This document shows, piece by piece, positions 10,573 through 19,761 of a stretch of 64,000 nt of DNA. The position numbers and the translations under genes were made by a program. The DNA is from Parahalioglobus pacificus (lineage in GTDB: Bacteria > Pseudomonadota > Gammaproteobacteria > Pseudomonadales > Halieaceae): assembly GCF_014652275.1 (NCBI RefSeq), contig NZ_BMYM01000002.1, forward strand, positions 62,001-126,000. The letters run 5' to 3'. The notes under the pieces were generated by a model that made no database searches, was not told the DNA's origin, and worked only from the letters and a program-made list of their open reading frames with translations. The first letter of the stretch is position 1. Every line of letters begins with the position of its first letter.

Positions 10573-11457
10573 TCAACTCGCGCCACTGCCATGTAGTCTC
10601 TCTAGACTATCAATGACCATGTTAGGTTCAACAGCACCGTGCTCACTACTTTGCGTAACGGTGAGATATTCAAGGCGCGCTAATCCGGCGAGAATCTTGA
10701 AATGTGGCCGACGCAGGTCATAAGGGTTTATTTCCATAACTGCACTGCCCGGTTGCATCCATAAACAGTTAGTTAATCCAGCACCATGTTGCCCAATAAC
10801 GATTTTGGCGGAGTAAAAAAGCTCAACTTGTTGACTAAACGTCAGGTGTTCAAGCTGGACATGCACCGGGGAAAGGTCTTTGGGACAATTGTCCCTTAGC
10901 GCTGCCCAAATGTCTGCCTTATTTGGCAATGATCGCCGGAGGCTACCAGACCCCTGTAGCGCGCCGGGAGGAGGGGGAGCTCGATCGATGAGTACCAGTT
11001 TATCTGGCTTTCTGTAGCCCTCCAGTGCAAGCGACGTCAAGATATCTGCCCGGAGTTGGTGTACCTCGTTTCTCCGGCAATGAATGATCTTTGGATTCAT
11101 ACCGAGAAGATTCAAATGCTCTGAATCAGGGCTTCTCTTAGCAGCGGAGATAAAGTCGAATCTGTCCCCATAGACTTGCCCTACAACAGACCCTAAAGAA
11201 CCAATACAGGGCAGCGTTATCGCATCGTCGCCTAGACGCTGCCTGACGAGTACACTTAACGGGAGCATTAGATCAACAATGAAGTGGTAGTAGTTATCCA
11301 TCCCGCCCATGCCAGTCTTCGGCGGGTACAACCGCAAAGCAACACTACCTGCCCGGCGGCTAGCAGCTGCAATCGCATAGATATGCTTGAGTGAGTAACG
11401 TCTATACTGCCGACGCCTAAAAAAACGACGGAGGCGATTGAGGTTGAAATCTGTCAT
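10573..11457 (-). CDS. glycosyltransferase family 61 (DUF563) protein
   Basis: This is a 294-residue protein with the two GT61 landmarks: NYYHFIVDLMLPLSVL near residues 55-70, and IGQHGAGLTNCLWMQPGSAV with following EINPY near residues 222-246. Family members transfer xylose, GlcNAc or other sugars; bacterial ones are common in capsule and O-antigen loci. The sugar transferred cannot be read from the sequence. The gene stands alone on the minus strand and is divergent from the next sulfotransferase across 200 bases. Confidence 0.8.
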   Translation of the reverse strand: MTDFNLNRLRRFFRRRQYRRYSLKHIYAIAAASRRAGSVALRLYPPKTGMGGMDNYYHFIVDLMLPLSVLVRQRLGDDAITLPCIGSLGSVVGQVYGDRFDFISAAKRSPDSEHLNLLGMNPKIIHCRRNEVHQLRADILTSLALEGYRKPDKLVLIDRAPPPPGALQGSGSLRRSLPNKADIWAALRDNCPKDLSPVHVQLEHLTFSQQVELFYSAKIVIGQHGAGLTNCLWMQPGSAVMEINPYDLRRPHFKILAGLARLEYLTVTQSSEHGAVEPNMVIDSLERLHGSGAS

Positions 11458-11657
11458 CGATCCCAGAATACCCCTTCAAAATCGCTTTGTTTAGTGCAGC
11501 TTTGCTGCGCTGAAGAGTGTCTCATTAACAGTACCAAGTCTAGCAGAGCATACAAGACCAGATCCAACTTATGCGGCGAACTGATCCATACAGTCTAGCT
11601 ATAACCACTGCGAAGCCTAAGTTATCATTGTCGCCTAGCCATTTTGACCAATAAGCC

Positions 11658-12665
11658 GTGAAAACTGTCTATCTCCATATTGGCAATTTTAAGACTGGAA
11701 CTTCAGCAATCCAAAAATATTGCTCCGAGAACCGGGATGCGCTTCTTAAGGCTGGGTGCTGCTACCCCCTCTCCGGCCGCCCGCATGGACAAGTCACAGG
11801 CAACAGCCATAGTGCGCTATCACTAAGCTTGTTGCAGGAATTGGGCGTAGGAGTTCCCCTCTGGTATCGGGACAGTGCAAGTTACTCGCGGGTTGCCCAT
11901 GGCGTTCGTGAAGAGTTAAACATGACGTCGGTGAACAACTTCCTTCTCTCATCTGAAGAGCTCTATAGATTTGCAACGCTGAAAGCTGAACACAAGGATG
12001 TGACTCAAAGGCAACTACAGGCGCTTTTCCAGAATTTTGAAGTGAAGGTAGTAATGTATGTGCGGGAGCCGCTAGATTTCGCCAAGTCATGGTATAACGA
12101 GGTCAACAAGTCCACGCTACCCATAGGACGCTTCTCCGACTTCCTATTCAATCTTCCACTTGGATATATCGACCCCCGCATTAACGCCGAGTTCTGGCGT
12201 GAGTTGTTTGGCCATCAGTCGCTTATTTTAAGGCGATACGATACGCAATCGACGCGACATATCGAAGGATTGTTGGAAACCCTTGGATTAAACGCCGGTA
12301 GCCTTCCCTCGCCTTCCGAGGAACGAGTACACAAAAAGAGAGATGAGAACACTCTTGAGAGAGATCGTCTCGCGAAGATTCACGCAATAAAGTCCGAGAA
12401 AGAGAGACATTGGTGGTTGACACGGAATTCACTAGCAACTGACGAGGGTGTGACCACGCTCATGAAGAAACTCGAGGGTATCTCCCAAGGCTATGAGGCT
12501 TTCTGCAAGATGGAGGGGATAGGGCCAAGTCAGAGCAAACTGACCCTAGAGGCCGTGCTTCAACATCAGAAACGAGTAAACCCAGATAATGTGACGCCAC
12601 CCTCGAAGTTGCAAACCCAGGTTCAAAAAATGCGAAGCCGCTTGCGGCGGAAGCTTAAGCGATAA
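11658..12665 (+). CDS. sulfotransferase-like protein
   Basis: This is a 335-residue protein with a GTG start. The N-terminus VYLHIGNFKTGTSAIQKY is a PAPS 5'-phosphosulfate loop of the KTGTT type, and KVVMYVREPLDFAKSWYNE resembles the 3'-phosphate binding region. This suggests transfer of sulfate to a sugar hydroxyl of the surface glycan. The C-terminus is basic and rich in helices. It shares orientation with the GlfT2-like gene 88 bases downstream. Acceptor is unknown. Confidence 0.75.
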   Translation: MKTVYLHIGNFKTGTSAIQKYCSENRDALLKAGCCYPLSGRPHGQVTGNSHSALSLSLLQELGVGVPLWYRDSASYSRVAHGVREELNMTSVNNFLLSSEELYRFATLKAEHKDVTQRQLQALFQNFEVKVVMYVREPLDFAKSWYNEVNKSTLPIGRFSDFLFNLPLGYIDPRINAEFWRELFGHQSLILRRYDTQSTRHIEGLLETLGLNAGSLPSPSEERVHKKRDENTLERDRLAKIHAIKSEKERHWWLTRNSLATDEGVTTLMKKLEGISQGYEAFCKMEGIGPSQSKLTLEAVLQHQKRVNPDNVTPPSKLQTQVQKMRSRLRRKLKR

Positions 12666-12753
12666 GTCTGGAGAGGTCGCAAGTGGATTTGAATGTTATC
12701 TCTTACATAGCTCGTGGTGGGCCAGTAAGGACGTGTGATGGCCAAGCCATAAG

Positions 12754-14559
12754 ATGAATGTGATTCACCGGCTGATCTCGTCTGATGATCAGCTCAATAT
12801 CCCCCAGGGGGGCTTTTTTACCCGGGTGAGTGGTAGCGCCAGAACTTCAGGGCGCGAACTCTCATTGGGGGCGGGCGCCTCGGTAAGCACCCTCACTTAC
12901 TACAATGCTTTCTCTATCTCCAAATGGCGGAGGCATACAGATCTCTCTGATCTTTCCTTAAGGCTGCTGGGTGAGGGCAAAATTATGGTTGACGTGCTTA
13001 CTGCCACCGTGCCACTCCCTGAGACACCCTTGCTTGATTTGGAAAGGGCATTTGCTATTCCAGCAACTGAAGAAACTCTGCTTACTTCCATCACGCTCGA
13101 CCTCAAAGGGACGGAACAGATCGCTTGCGAGCTCGACGTTCGAGAACTTTCAGGCGAGATGCTTTTTTTTAGAATTACTGCGGGTTCGGAGGTAACCCTC
13201 ACCGATTTAGTGCTAGTGACAGATACTGAGCCTATGCGTGAGCCAAAACTCGGCATCGTAATCACCCACTTCAATCGCCAGGAAGCACTCGCAAAAGCTA
13301 CCGAACGACTGGAGACAGCCTTCGCGCAATCAGAGCAGTTAGCCACTTCGGCCAAGGTTTTTGTGGTCGACAATTCAGATAATTGTGGGCTCGACAACAG
13401 TGCCCACCGCACGATTATCCCCAACGAGAACTACGGAGGCGCGGGCGGTTTTAGCCGCGGTCTTTTAGAGCTGGTAGAGAATGATAGCTACACGCATGCA
13501 CTGTTCATGGATGATGACGCCTCATGCCACCCCGAATCTATTGCTCGGACACTGTCGTTTCTCAGCTACACAAAGAGCCCCAAGCTAGCGGTCGCCGGAA
13601 CGCTGCTACAGGAGGAGGATCACTCAACGGTTTATGAAAGCGGCGCTTACTTCGATGGCATTTGCCACAGAATCCACAAGAATCTAAATATCATAAACAG
13701 TACCCAAGTAATACTGAACGAACGCGAGGGCTTCAAACCAAACTACGGCGGCTGGTGGTTCTTCGCCTTCGATATTCGCGAGATCTCTCACTTTCCATTC
13801 CCATTTTTTGTGAGAGGTGATGACGTTGCGTTCTCGATCACGAATCATCTGCAAGTAGTTTGCTTGAACGGAGTCGCGGCTTTCGGTGAGACATTTGAGT
13901 CAAAGCATTCGGCGATGACAGCTTACCTTGATACACGCGCTCACATTGTCCAACAGTTGGCTGTGCTGGGTCATAGTCGATACGCCGTTCTGAGAGGTTG
14001 CTTGCGCTTCTTTGTTATTTCGCTCTTTTCATACCGTTATGGTAGTGCCGCGGCGGTGTGTCTGGCCCTTGAGGACTTACTCGCCGGCCCAGATTTCTTT
14101 GCCAACAACCTAAGTATGTCGGCTCGTCTTCCAGTGCTGAAGGAACTCTCTAGGGGCGATTATTCTGTGAAGCTGGAGGAATCGCCACGAAATATGGCGA
14201 TCTACACCTTTGAGACCGACCGCTTGCCTCGCAAGCTGCTGCGGCTTGCCACTATGAATGGTTTCTTGCTGCCTGATTTTTTGCTCAGGAAGAACCCTGT
14301 ATTTCAAAAACCTGGATTCAAAGCGCGGTTTTCACAAGTGTTCGGCCACCAGAGCATCTACTATTCCGATTCAACTGCTTCATCCGGAGAGCTTGCAGTC
14401 ATTGACCGTAAGAGGATGCTGGGGCTTGCTTTTCGGTTTGGAAAAATCTTTGCAGCGATACTTTGGAATTTCGTCACGCTGACTAAGATCTATAAGGAAG
14501 AGTTTGGGGCGCTCGCCAGTAAAAAATTCTGGGCCTCTGTGTACGGCCTGAATCGCTAG
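12754..14559 (+). CDS. GlfT2-like galactofuranosyltransferase
   Basis: This 601-residue protein has the architecture of mycobacterial GlfT2. An N-terminal beta-rich domain (about residues 1-150) precedes a GT-A domain starting KLGIVITHFNRQEAL with NYGGAGGFSRG and the metal motif FMDDDA. A YGGWWFFAF motif, a VRGDDVAFS motif and a helical C-terminal region follow. GlfT2 polymerises galactofuranose from UDP-Galf with alternating linkages. The presence of glf and a second GlfT-like gene in this window supports UDP-Galf as donor. Family assignment is good; linkage is unknown. Confidence 0.82.
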   Translation: MNVIHRLISSDDQLNIPQGGFFTRVSGSARTSGRELSLGAGASVSTLTYYNAFSISKWRRHTDLSDLSLRLLGEGKIMVDVLTATVPLPETPLLDLERAFAIPATEETLLTSITLDLKGTEQIACELDVRELSGEMLFFRITAGSEVTLTDLVLVTDTEPMREPKLGIVITHFNRQEALAKATERLETAFAQSEQLATSAKVFVVDNSDNCGLDNSAHRTIIPNENYGGAGGFSRGLLELVENDSYTHALFMDDDASCHPESIARTLSFLSYTKSPKLAVAGTLLQEEDHSTVYESGAYFDGICHRIHKNLNIINSTQVILNEREGFKPNYGGWWFFAFDIREISHFPFPFFVRGDDVAFSITNHLQVVCLNGVAAFGETFESKHSAMTAYLDTRAHIVQQLAVLGHSRYAVLRGCLRFFVISLFSYRYGSAAAVCLALEDLLAGPDFFANNLSMSARLPVLKELSRGDYSVKLEESPRNMAIYTFETDRLPRKLLRLATMNGFLLPDFLLRKNPVFQKPGFKARFSQVFGHQSIYYSDSTASSGELAVIDRKRMLGLAFRFGKIFAAILWNFVTLTKIYKEEFGALASKKFWASVYGLNR

Positions 14560-14587
14560 AAATCTGACTGGACCGTTCACGTTAGTG

Positions 14588-15550
14588 TCAATACGTTGGG
14601 GTGTTCTCCAGGAACCATGCATACGCGTCTTTTAGTCCGTCCCTCAACTCGTACCGGGGGGCCCAGCCCAAGCCGCGCAACTTTGAACTATCCATAAGCT
14701 TACGAGGCGTTCCATCAGGCTTGCGCGCATCCCATTCAATCCTTCCCGTGTAGCTCACCACATCGGCGATGGTTTCAGTGAGCTCTTTGATACTGCAATC
14801 AATCCCCGTACCCACATTCAGATGACTGAGCATAGGTTGTGTGCACGAGGTGAAGTCTGCCTGGCTCAGGTTCATTACATAGATCGAGGCTTCGGCCATA
14901 TCGTCAACATGCAGAAACTCTCGCAGGGGTGAGCCCGTACCCCATGCCGTCACCGTCTCGGCGCCCGCGACTCTGGCTTGGTGAAAGCGGCGAATCAGGC
15001 CCGGAATGACATGAGAGTTTTCTGGATGAAAGTTGTCATTGGGCCCGTAAAGGTTAGTGGGCATTACAGAGCGGTAGTCGCGACCAAACTGGCGGTTATA
15101 TGACTCACAGAGCTTGATGCCGGCGATTTTTGCCACAGCATAGGGCTCATTAGTGGGCTCTAAAGCGCCCGTTAAAAGCGCCTCCTCGGTTATTGGTTGC
15201 TCGGCAAGCCGCGGATAAATGCAGGAAGAGCCGAGAAAAAGCAGTCGTTGCACGCCCGCCTCATGGGCAGCGTGAATCACATTGGACTGCATCATGAGAT
15301 TGCGATAGATGAAATCCGCAGGGTACGTGTTGTTGGCATGAATACCCCCAACGTGCGCCGCTGCGAGATAGACCTGATCGATACCACCATCGGCAAAAAA
15401 GCGCTTTACCTGTTGCTGATCTGTCAGGTCTAACTGGTCGCGGTTGCGGAGAATGGGCTCCACATTAGCATCAAGCGATAGCTGCCTAAGCAAAGCCGAC
15501 CCGACCATGCCGCGATGGCCAGCGATATAAACTCGTTGGACCGATGTCAC
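14588..15550 (-). CDS. fcl: GDP-L-fucose synthase
   Basis: This 320-residue extended SDR protein starts with [18 protein letters not shown], the NADP-binding motif of GDP-4-keto-6-deoxymannose epimerase/reductase. The catalytic [13 protein letters not shown] (YxxxK) and FLGSSCIYP motifs are present. It converts the Gmd product to GDP-L-fucose. It follows gmd by 33 bases in the same direction, so the pair forms a GDP-fucose operon. Confidence 0.95.
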   Translation of the reverse strand: MTSVQRVYIAGHRGMVGSALLRQLSLDANVEPILRNRDQLDLTDQQQVKRFFADGGIDQVYLAAAHVGGIHANNTYPADFIYRNLMMQSNVIHAAHEAGVQRLLFLGSSCIYPRLAEQPITEEALLTGALEPTNEPYAVAKIAGIKLCESYNRQFGRDYRSVMPTNLYGPNDNFHPENSHVIPGLIRRFHQARVAGAETVTAWGTGSPLREFLHVDDMAEASIYVMNLSQADFTSCTQPMLSHLNVGTGIDCSIKELTETIADVVSYTGRIEWDARKPDGTPRKLMDSSKLRGLGWAPRYELRDGLKDAYAWFLENTPTY

Positions 15551-15583
15551 AGTGCGCTCTCCCTGTCCTTCAGCAACGTGACC

Positions 15584-16702
15584 TCATTCACTGCTTGGTG
15601 TCGCGACATCAAATCCATGCTCTCTGAGAAGCGCGCTCTGCCGAGCGGCCTGCAGGTCTGACTGGACCATCTCTGTACACATCTCTTCTACCGATATCTC
15701 CGGCTCCCAGCCCAATTCCTCCTTTGCCAGGGCAGCATCCCCTAACAAAGTTTCAACTTCCGCGGGTCTGAAGTATTTCGGGTCGATACGAACAATCACC
15801 TCACCTGTGGTGACCCCCGGGGCAAAAATAGGGTCGGCTGAGGCCACTATGCCAATCTCCTCTACGCCATTTCCCTCGAAACGCAGCGATATACCCGCAG
15901 CGTTGGCCGCCAGTAGCAAAAACTCCCTTACTGAGATCTGCTTGCCGCTGGCGATAACAAAGTCTCGGGGGCTTTCCTGCTGTAACATCATCCACTGCAT
16001 CCGGACGTAATCTTTCGCATGCCCCCAATCTCTCATCGCATCGAGATTGCCCATGTACAGGCACTTTTCAAGGCCGCAAGCGATATTCGCAATACCGCGT
16101 GTAATTTTTCGCGTTACAAATGTTTCGCCACGCCTAGGTGATTCATGATTGAACAGAATGCCATTGCAGGCATACATGCCGTATGACTCCCGGTAATTGA
16201 CGGTGATCCAGTAGGCGTAGAGCTTCGCAACACCATAGGGCGATCGCGGATAAAACGGTGTGCGCTCAGTTTGAGGTGATTCTTGCACCAGACCATAGAG
16301 CTCAGAGGTAGATGCCTGGTAATAACGCGTTTTGTCCTCTAGCCCCAGAAAACGGATAGCCTCCAGTAGGCGGAGCGAGCCCAGTGCGTCCACGTCAGCC
16401 GTATATTCAGGCGACTCAAAGGACACCGCAACGTGGGATTGAGCCCCCAAGTTGTAGATTTCATCTGGCTGCACCTCGTGGACGATTCGAGTGAGATTGG
16501 AGGAGTCAGTGAGATCGCCGTAGTGCAGTCTAAACCTGGAATCAGCAACGTGAGGATCTTCATAGATATGATCAACGCGCGCTGTATTAAACAATGAAGC
16601 GCGTCGCTTGATGCCATGAACCTCATAACCTTTTTCGAGAAGAAGTTCAGCAAGGTAGGAGCCATCCTGACCTGTGATACCAGTAATAAGGGCTCTTTTC
16701 AT
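15584..16702 (-). CDS. gmd: GDP-mannose 4,6-dehydratase
   Basis: This is a 372-residue SDR dehydratase with the start [19 protein letters not shown], the STSELYG active-site region and the YxxxK motif in [10 protein letters not shown]. It turns GDP-D-mannose into GDP-4-keto-6-deoxy-D-mannose, the branch point to fucose, rhamnose, perosamine and colitose; the adjacent fcl fixes the product as GDP-L-fucose. GDP-mannose synthesis genes are not in the window. Confidence 0.96.
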   Translation of the reverse strand: MKRALITGITGQDGSYLAELLLEKGYEVHGIKRRASLFNTARVDHIYEDPHVADSRFRLHYGDLTDSSNLTRIVHEVQPDEIYNLGAQSHVAVSFESPEYTADVDALGSLRLLEAIRFLGLEDKTRYYQASTSELYGLVQESPQTERTPFYPRSPYGVAKLYAYWITVNYRESYGMYACNGILFNHESPRRGETFVTRKITRGIANIACGLEKCLYMGNLDAMRDWGHAKDYVRMQWMMLQQESPRDFVIASGKQISVREFLLLAANAAGISLRFEGNGVEEIGIVASADPIFAPGVTTGEVIVRIDPKYFRPAEVETLLGDAALAKEELGWEPEISVEEMCTEMVQSDLQAARQSALLREHGFDVATPSSE

Positions 16703-17102
16703 GCGGTTCCTATGCTTTGTTGTTCCAACAAATCTTGAAATATTTGCTGTTCATTTTAATGCTCGTCTAGTACTCGATCGTCATGATGGGGGTCAGCGCT
16801 AGCGCTCTGGGTTCAAGCAGAACGTAAGCGCCTCGAGGCCCCGCGGTCGAAAAACGCTCGACGGAAACTAGCTGGTTTCTTTGAAGTCGCTACGCAAATA
16901 AGGCTCGCAAAGGGTAAAATGGTAACGTGTCTACCACCATATCAACTAGGGTTTTCTAGCTTTCTGACCTCTGCGTGCCCTTTTGTTAACACATCGACAA
17001 ACCACTCCGCTTACTATGTCGTTTAATGCATAGCATCTGTATTTCCGCCACTACTTTATCCGTGTAGCGCTTTCAGAAGTGAAGGGGATGAAAAAATCAC
17101 GA
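16703..17102. other. intergenic region upstream of gmd
   Basis: These 400 bases lie between the end of the acyltransferase gene and gmd, both on the minus strand. The region should hold the gmd-fcl promoter, but I cannot point to convincing -35 and -10 boxes. No coding sequence is supported. Confidence 0.4.
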
Positions 17103-19151
17103 TTATTCATCGCTATTAAGCCGCATCAGAGCGTCCTCAAAATCTCCATACAAGAAATCCACGCCTGCGTGGGATAGGTGGTATCTATCGCGCATCAAAT
17201 TTATATCACTTTGTATAACAGGGCATACTTTTGGCTCGCCCGAGCAGAGAATCTCAATTGGGTCGATGACTATGAAGTCGCTTTTTGATTGGGCGCTCTC
17301 CATAGATTTAAAAAATCGGTTCATGCCAACAGCAACCTTATTCCGTACATGTTGACTCATATCGATTTCAAGGGGACATAGTCGACGGTTGAACCACTCT
17401 CTATGGCTGCACTGTTGAATTTCGTGGTTGGTTCCCACTAACAATAGAGAGGCACCCTTACTCCGCACCAGCAGTTGGAGCCGCGTAATTTCTTCCGCGT
17501 ACGCCGAGTATGAGCGTTCGACATCATCCTCATCAAGCATAATGTACTGATCCTTCTGGTAGTAAAGCCTGTGCACTAATACATCCCCCGCCTTCAAATG
17601 GGAATGCAAATTCAGCAGTAGGAAATGCGAATCGGCGTAACAACTCTGTGGATTAGAATTTGGAATCAATTCTTTACGCAATGGATAAGGGCAGCCGTAT
17701 CCAAAAAGCATCCTAAAGTCGTAACCATTCTTTACAGCTGCGATGGCCATATGGTCGGAAATAGCATTAGCGAAGCTATCTCCAATAAGCACTAACTTTC
17801 TGCCTTCCGATGAAAGACATTTCGCAATGAAATCTTCGTCAACAACGGGCGGTTCATTATCTTTACTCAAATGGTGCGGAGTCATGTTGCATGATCGTCG
17901 ACGCTCACTGATTTCTTCGCGAATCTCTGAGTAATCAGCAGCTGCTTCCAAAATCCTGCTCTCCATACTCTCCGCTATTTGCGCGGGCGTGCGCTCAGAG
18001 CCAAGATAGACTCCTGAGGGCTCTCTTGATGTTAATGCGTATATAAGACCTGCTACGGCTAATGACGCCGCTAATCCCATCGTGAATACTACAGAGCTTT
18101 TATATGCGGAGGTCTTGTAGCGCAGAGGTAATTCAACAAACCTATAGGAAAACCAAGCCAAGGATGTTATTAGCGAGAGCTGCAAAAACAAGGACCAAGC
18201 GCCATCACCGAAAGTCCATCTCGCGGTAACTATCACACCCCAGTGCCAAAGATAGAGAGAGTAAGACATCAACCCAATCTTAACGAGAATCGGATATGCA
18301 AGCAGAGTTGAGAATGACGGCCGCACGTGTAACTGCGCAATCAAGGTGCAAGTTAGGAGAACCACCAGCATCGTGCTTAGCCAGATCATTTGCGAGGAGA
18401 AAAATAAAACTCCGACCAGAGCCAGTACCGTAAGGTTACTTTGCGAAGGCAGTTTTTGTGCCACTCCAGTCTCTCGCCTCTCTAGTAGCAGTGCGAGCAT
18501 ACAACCTGCGCCCAACTCCCAGAATCGGAACGGCAGTAAATAAAAAGCGTAAAGCGGCCTGGACTCTACAATCCATAAATACAGCGCTAGCGACGCAAGA
18601 ATCGAACAAGAGAGAATTAAGGTCGTTACAGCGCGCTGAGACTCACTGCGCACGAACATCGTGGCTGCAAGCAAAAACAACGGATAGATTAAGTAAAACT
18701 GCTCTTCGAGCGCCAAAGTCCAAGTGTGTGTAAAAAAATTAAGCTCAGCGGCCTGTCCAAAGTAATCGGTTGCAGTGGCGAATAGATACAGATTTGATAC
18801 CGCAAAAATAGACGCGATTGCTGTAGCACCACTATGTGCTGGCTCGGGGTTAAAGAGCGAAAGAACTACGCTAGTCACTAGAACGAATAGCAACAATGCA
18901 GGCGTTAGTCTCCGGATTCTGCGTGAGTAAAAATCCAGCAAACGACTCAGCAAAGTCTTCTCAGAGTTTGCCTCTCCACGGAGCGATCTGGTTATCACGT
19001 AACCGGAGATAACAAAAAAAATATCGACACCCAAAAAGCCAGAAGGTAACCACCCGGAATTTAGGTGATTCGATATGACTGCAAGTACTGCAATTGCTCT
19101 TAGGCCATCGATTGCTGCGATGTATTGGGGTTTTTGGGAGTGTTGCGTCAA
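17103..19151 (-). CDS. acyltransferase family 3 / SGNH fusion (OafA-like)
   Basis: This 682-residue membrane protein starts with the acyltransferase-3 signature IAAIDGLRAIAVLAVISNHL and FFVISGYVI, and has about ten or eleven membrane segments to roughly residue 390. A C-terminal periplasmic SGNH hydrolase-like domain contains the GDS block in LVLIGDSFANA and a late SxAGxxFLY-type segment with DRYHLSHAGVDF (catalytic Asp/His). OafA-type proteins O-acetylate sugars of LPS or exopolysaccharide across the inner membrane. It stands alone with long flanking gaps. Confidence 0.88.
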   Translation of the reverse strand: MTQHSQKPQYIAAIDGLRAIAVLAVISNHLNSGWLPSGFLGVDIFFVISGYVITRSLRGEANSEKTLLSRLLDFYSRRIRRLTPALLLFVLVTSVVLSLFNPEPAHSGATAIASIFAVSNLYLFATATDYFGQAAELNFFTHTWTLALEEQFYLIYPLFLLAATMFVRSESQRAVTTLILSCSILASLALYLWIVESRPLYAFYLLPFRFWELGAGCMLALLLERRETGVAQKLPSQSNLTVLALVGVLFFSSQMIWLSTMLVVLLTCTLIAQLHVRPSFSTLLAYPILVKIGLMSYSLYLWHWGVIVTARWTFGDGAWSLFLQLSLITSLAWFSYRFVELPLRYKTSAYKSSVVFTMGLAASLAVAGLIYALTSREPSGVYLGSERTPAQIAESMESRILEAAADYSEIREEISERRRSCNMTPHHLSKDNEPPVVDEDFIAKCLSSEGRKLVLIGDSFANAISDHMAIAAVKNGYDFRMLFGYGCPYPLRKELIPNSNPQSCYADSHFLLLNLHSHLKAGDVLVHRLYYQKDQYIMLDEDDVERSYSAYAEEITRLQLLVRSKGASLLLVGTNHEIQQCSHREWFNRRLCPLEIDMSQHVRNKVAVGMNRFFKSMESAQSKSDFIVIDPIEILCSGEPKVCPVIQSDINLMRDRYHLSHAGVDFLYGDFEDALMRLNSDE

Positions 19152-19761
19152 GCTGCAGGCTTCCAGGCTATAAATTTCTCTGCCGATTATACGCTGCGAT
19201 CAGCCTCCATAGTATTTCGATTCTATAAGCTATTTACTTTCGCCAACTACATCAACAGGCAAGGCAGTCTACATACGACTTAGCCGTTACGGATCTACTT
19301 ATATAATTGCTCGTAAAACGCTTTGTCAGATTGAACCGTCTATGCATCTACACCCACGATACAGCGCCGCGACTAGCTATTTGCAACATTATCAGCGCGA
19401 CTGAATCTAATGTTAAACCTCGAGGATTAGTGGTTATCCAATGATCGCTGCACTGCAACCCGTAGCGAAGATCCATTGATTCTGTCTTTCAACTGATGGC
19501 GCTAGCTAGCGGCTGATCCTCACTCGATAGATGCCTTCTGCCTTTATAGATAAATACCCGTCTCTCGGGGTGTAGTGAATCGAAGTTTACGCCATACGGC
19601 ATCGCCGACTATCTCTTTAAATAAGCGCCCAGTAATGTCCATAGGGATCTTCAGCGTTAATTTTCAGCCCAGCACCCTCGCGCATCCAGCCAACGCGCAG
19701 CCCTGTACAAATAACAGCGTTAGAGGTCGTCCTTTAGCCCAGAATCTCGATATTAGAAGTG
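19152..19761. other. 610-base gap, no convincing gene
   Basis: The gap separates two minus-strand genes. The only thing of note is a 38-codon minus-strand frame ending at the TAA at 19617-19619, with the C-terminal segment LKINAEDPYGHYWALI. It looks more protein-like than chance but matches no family I recognise. It could be a gene remnant. Confidence 0.3.
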
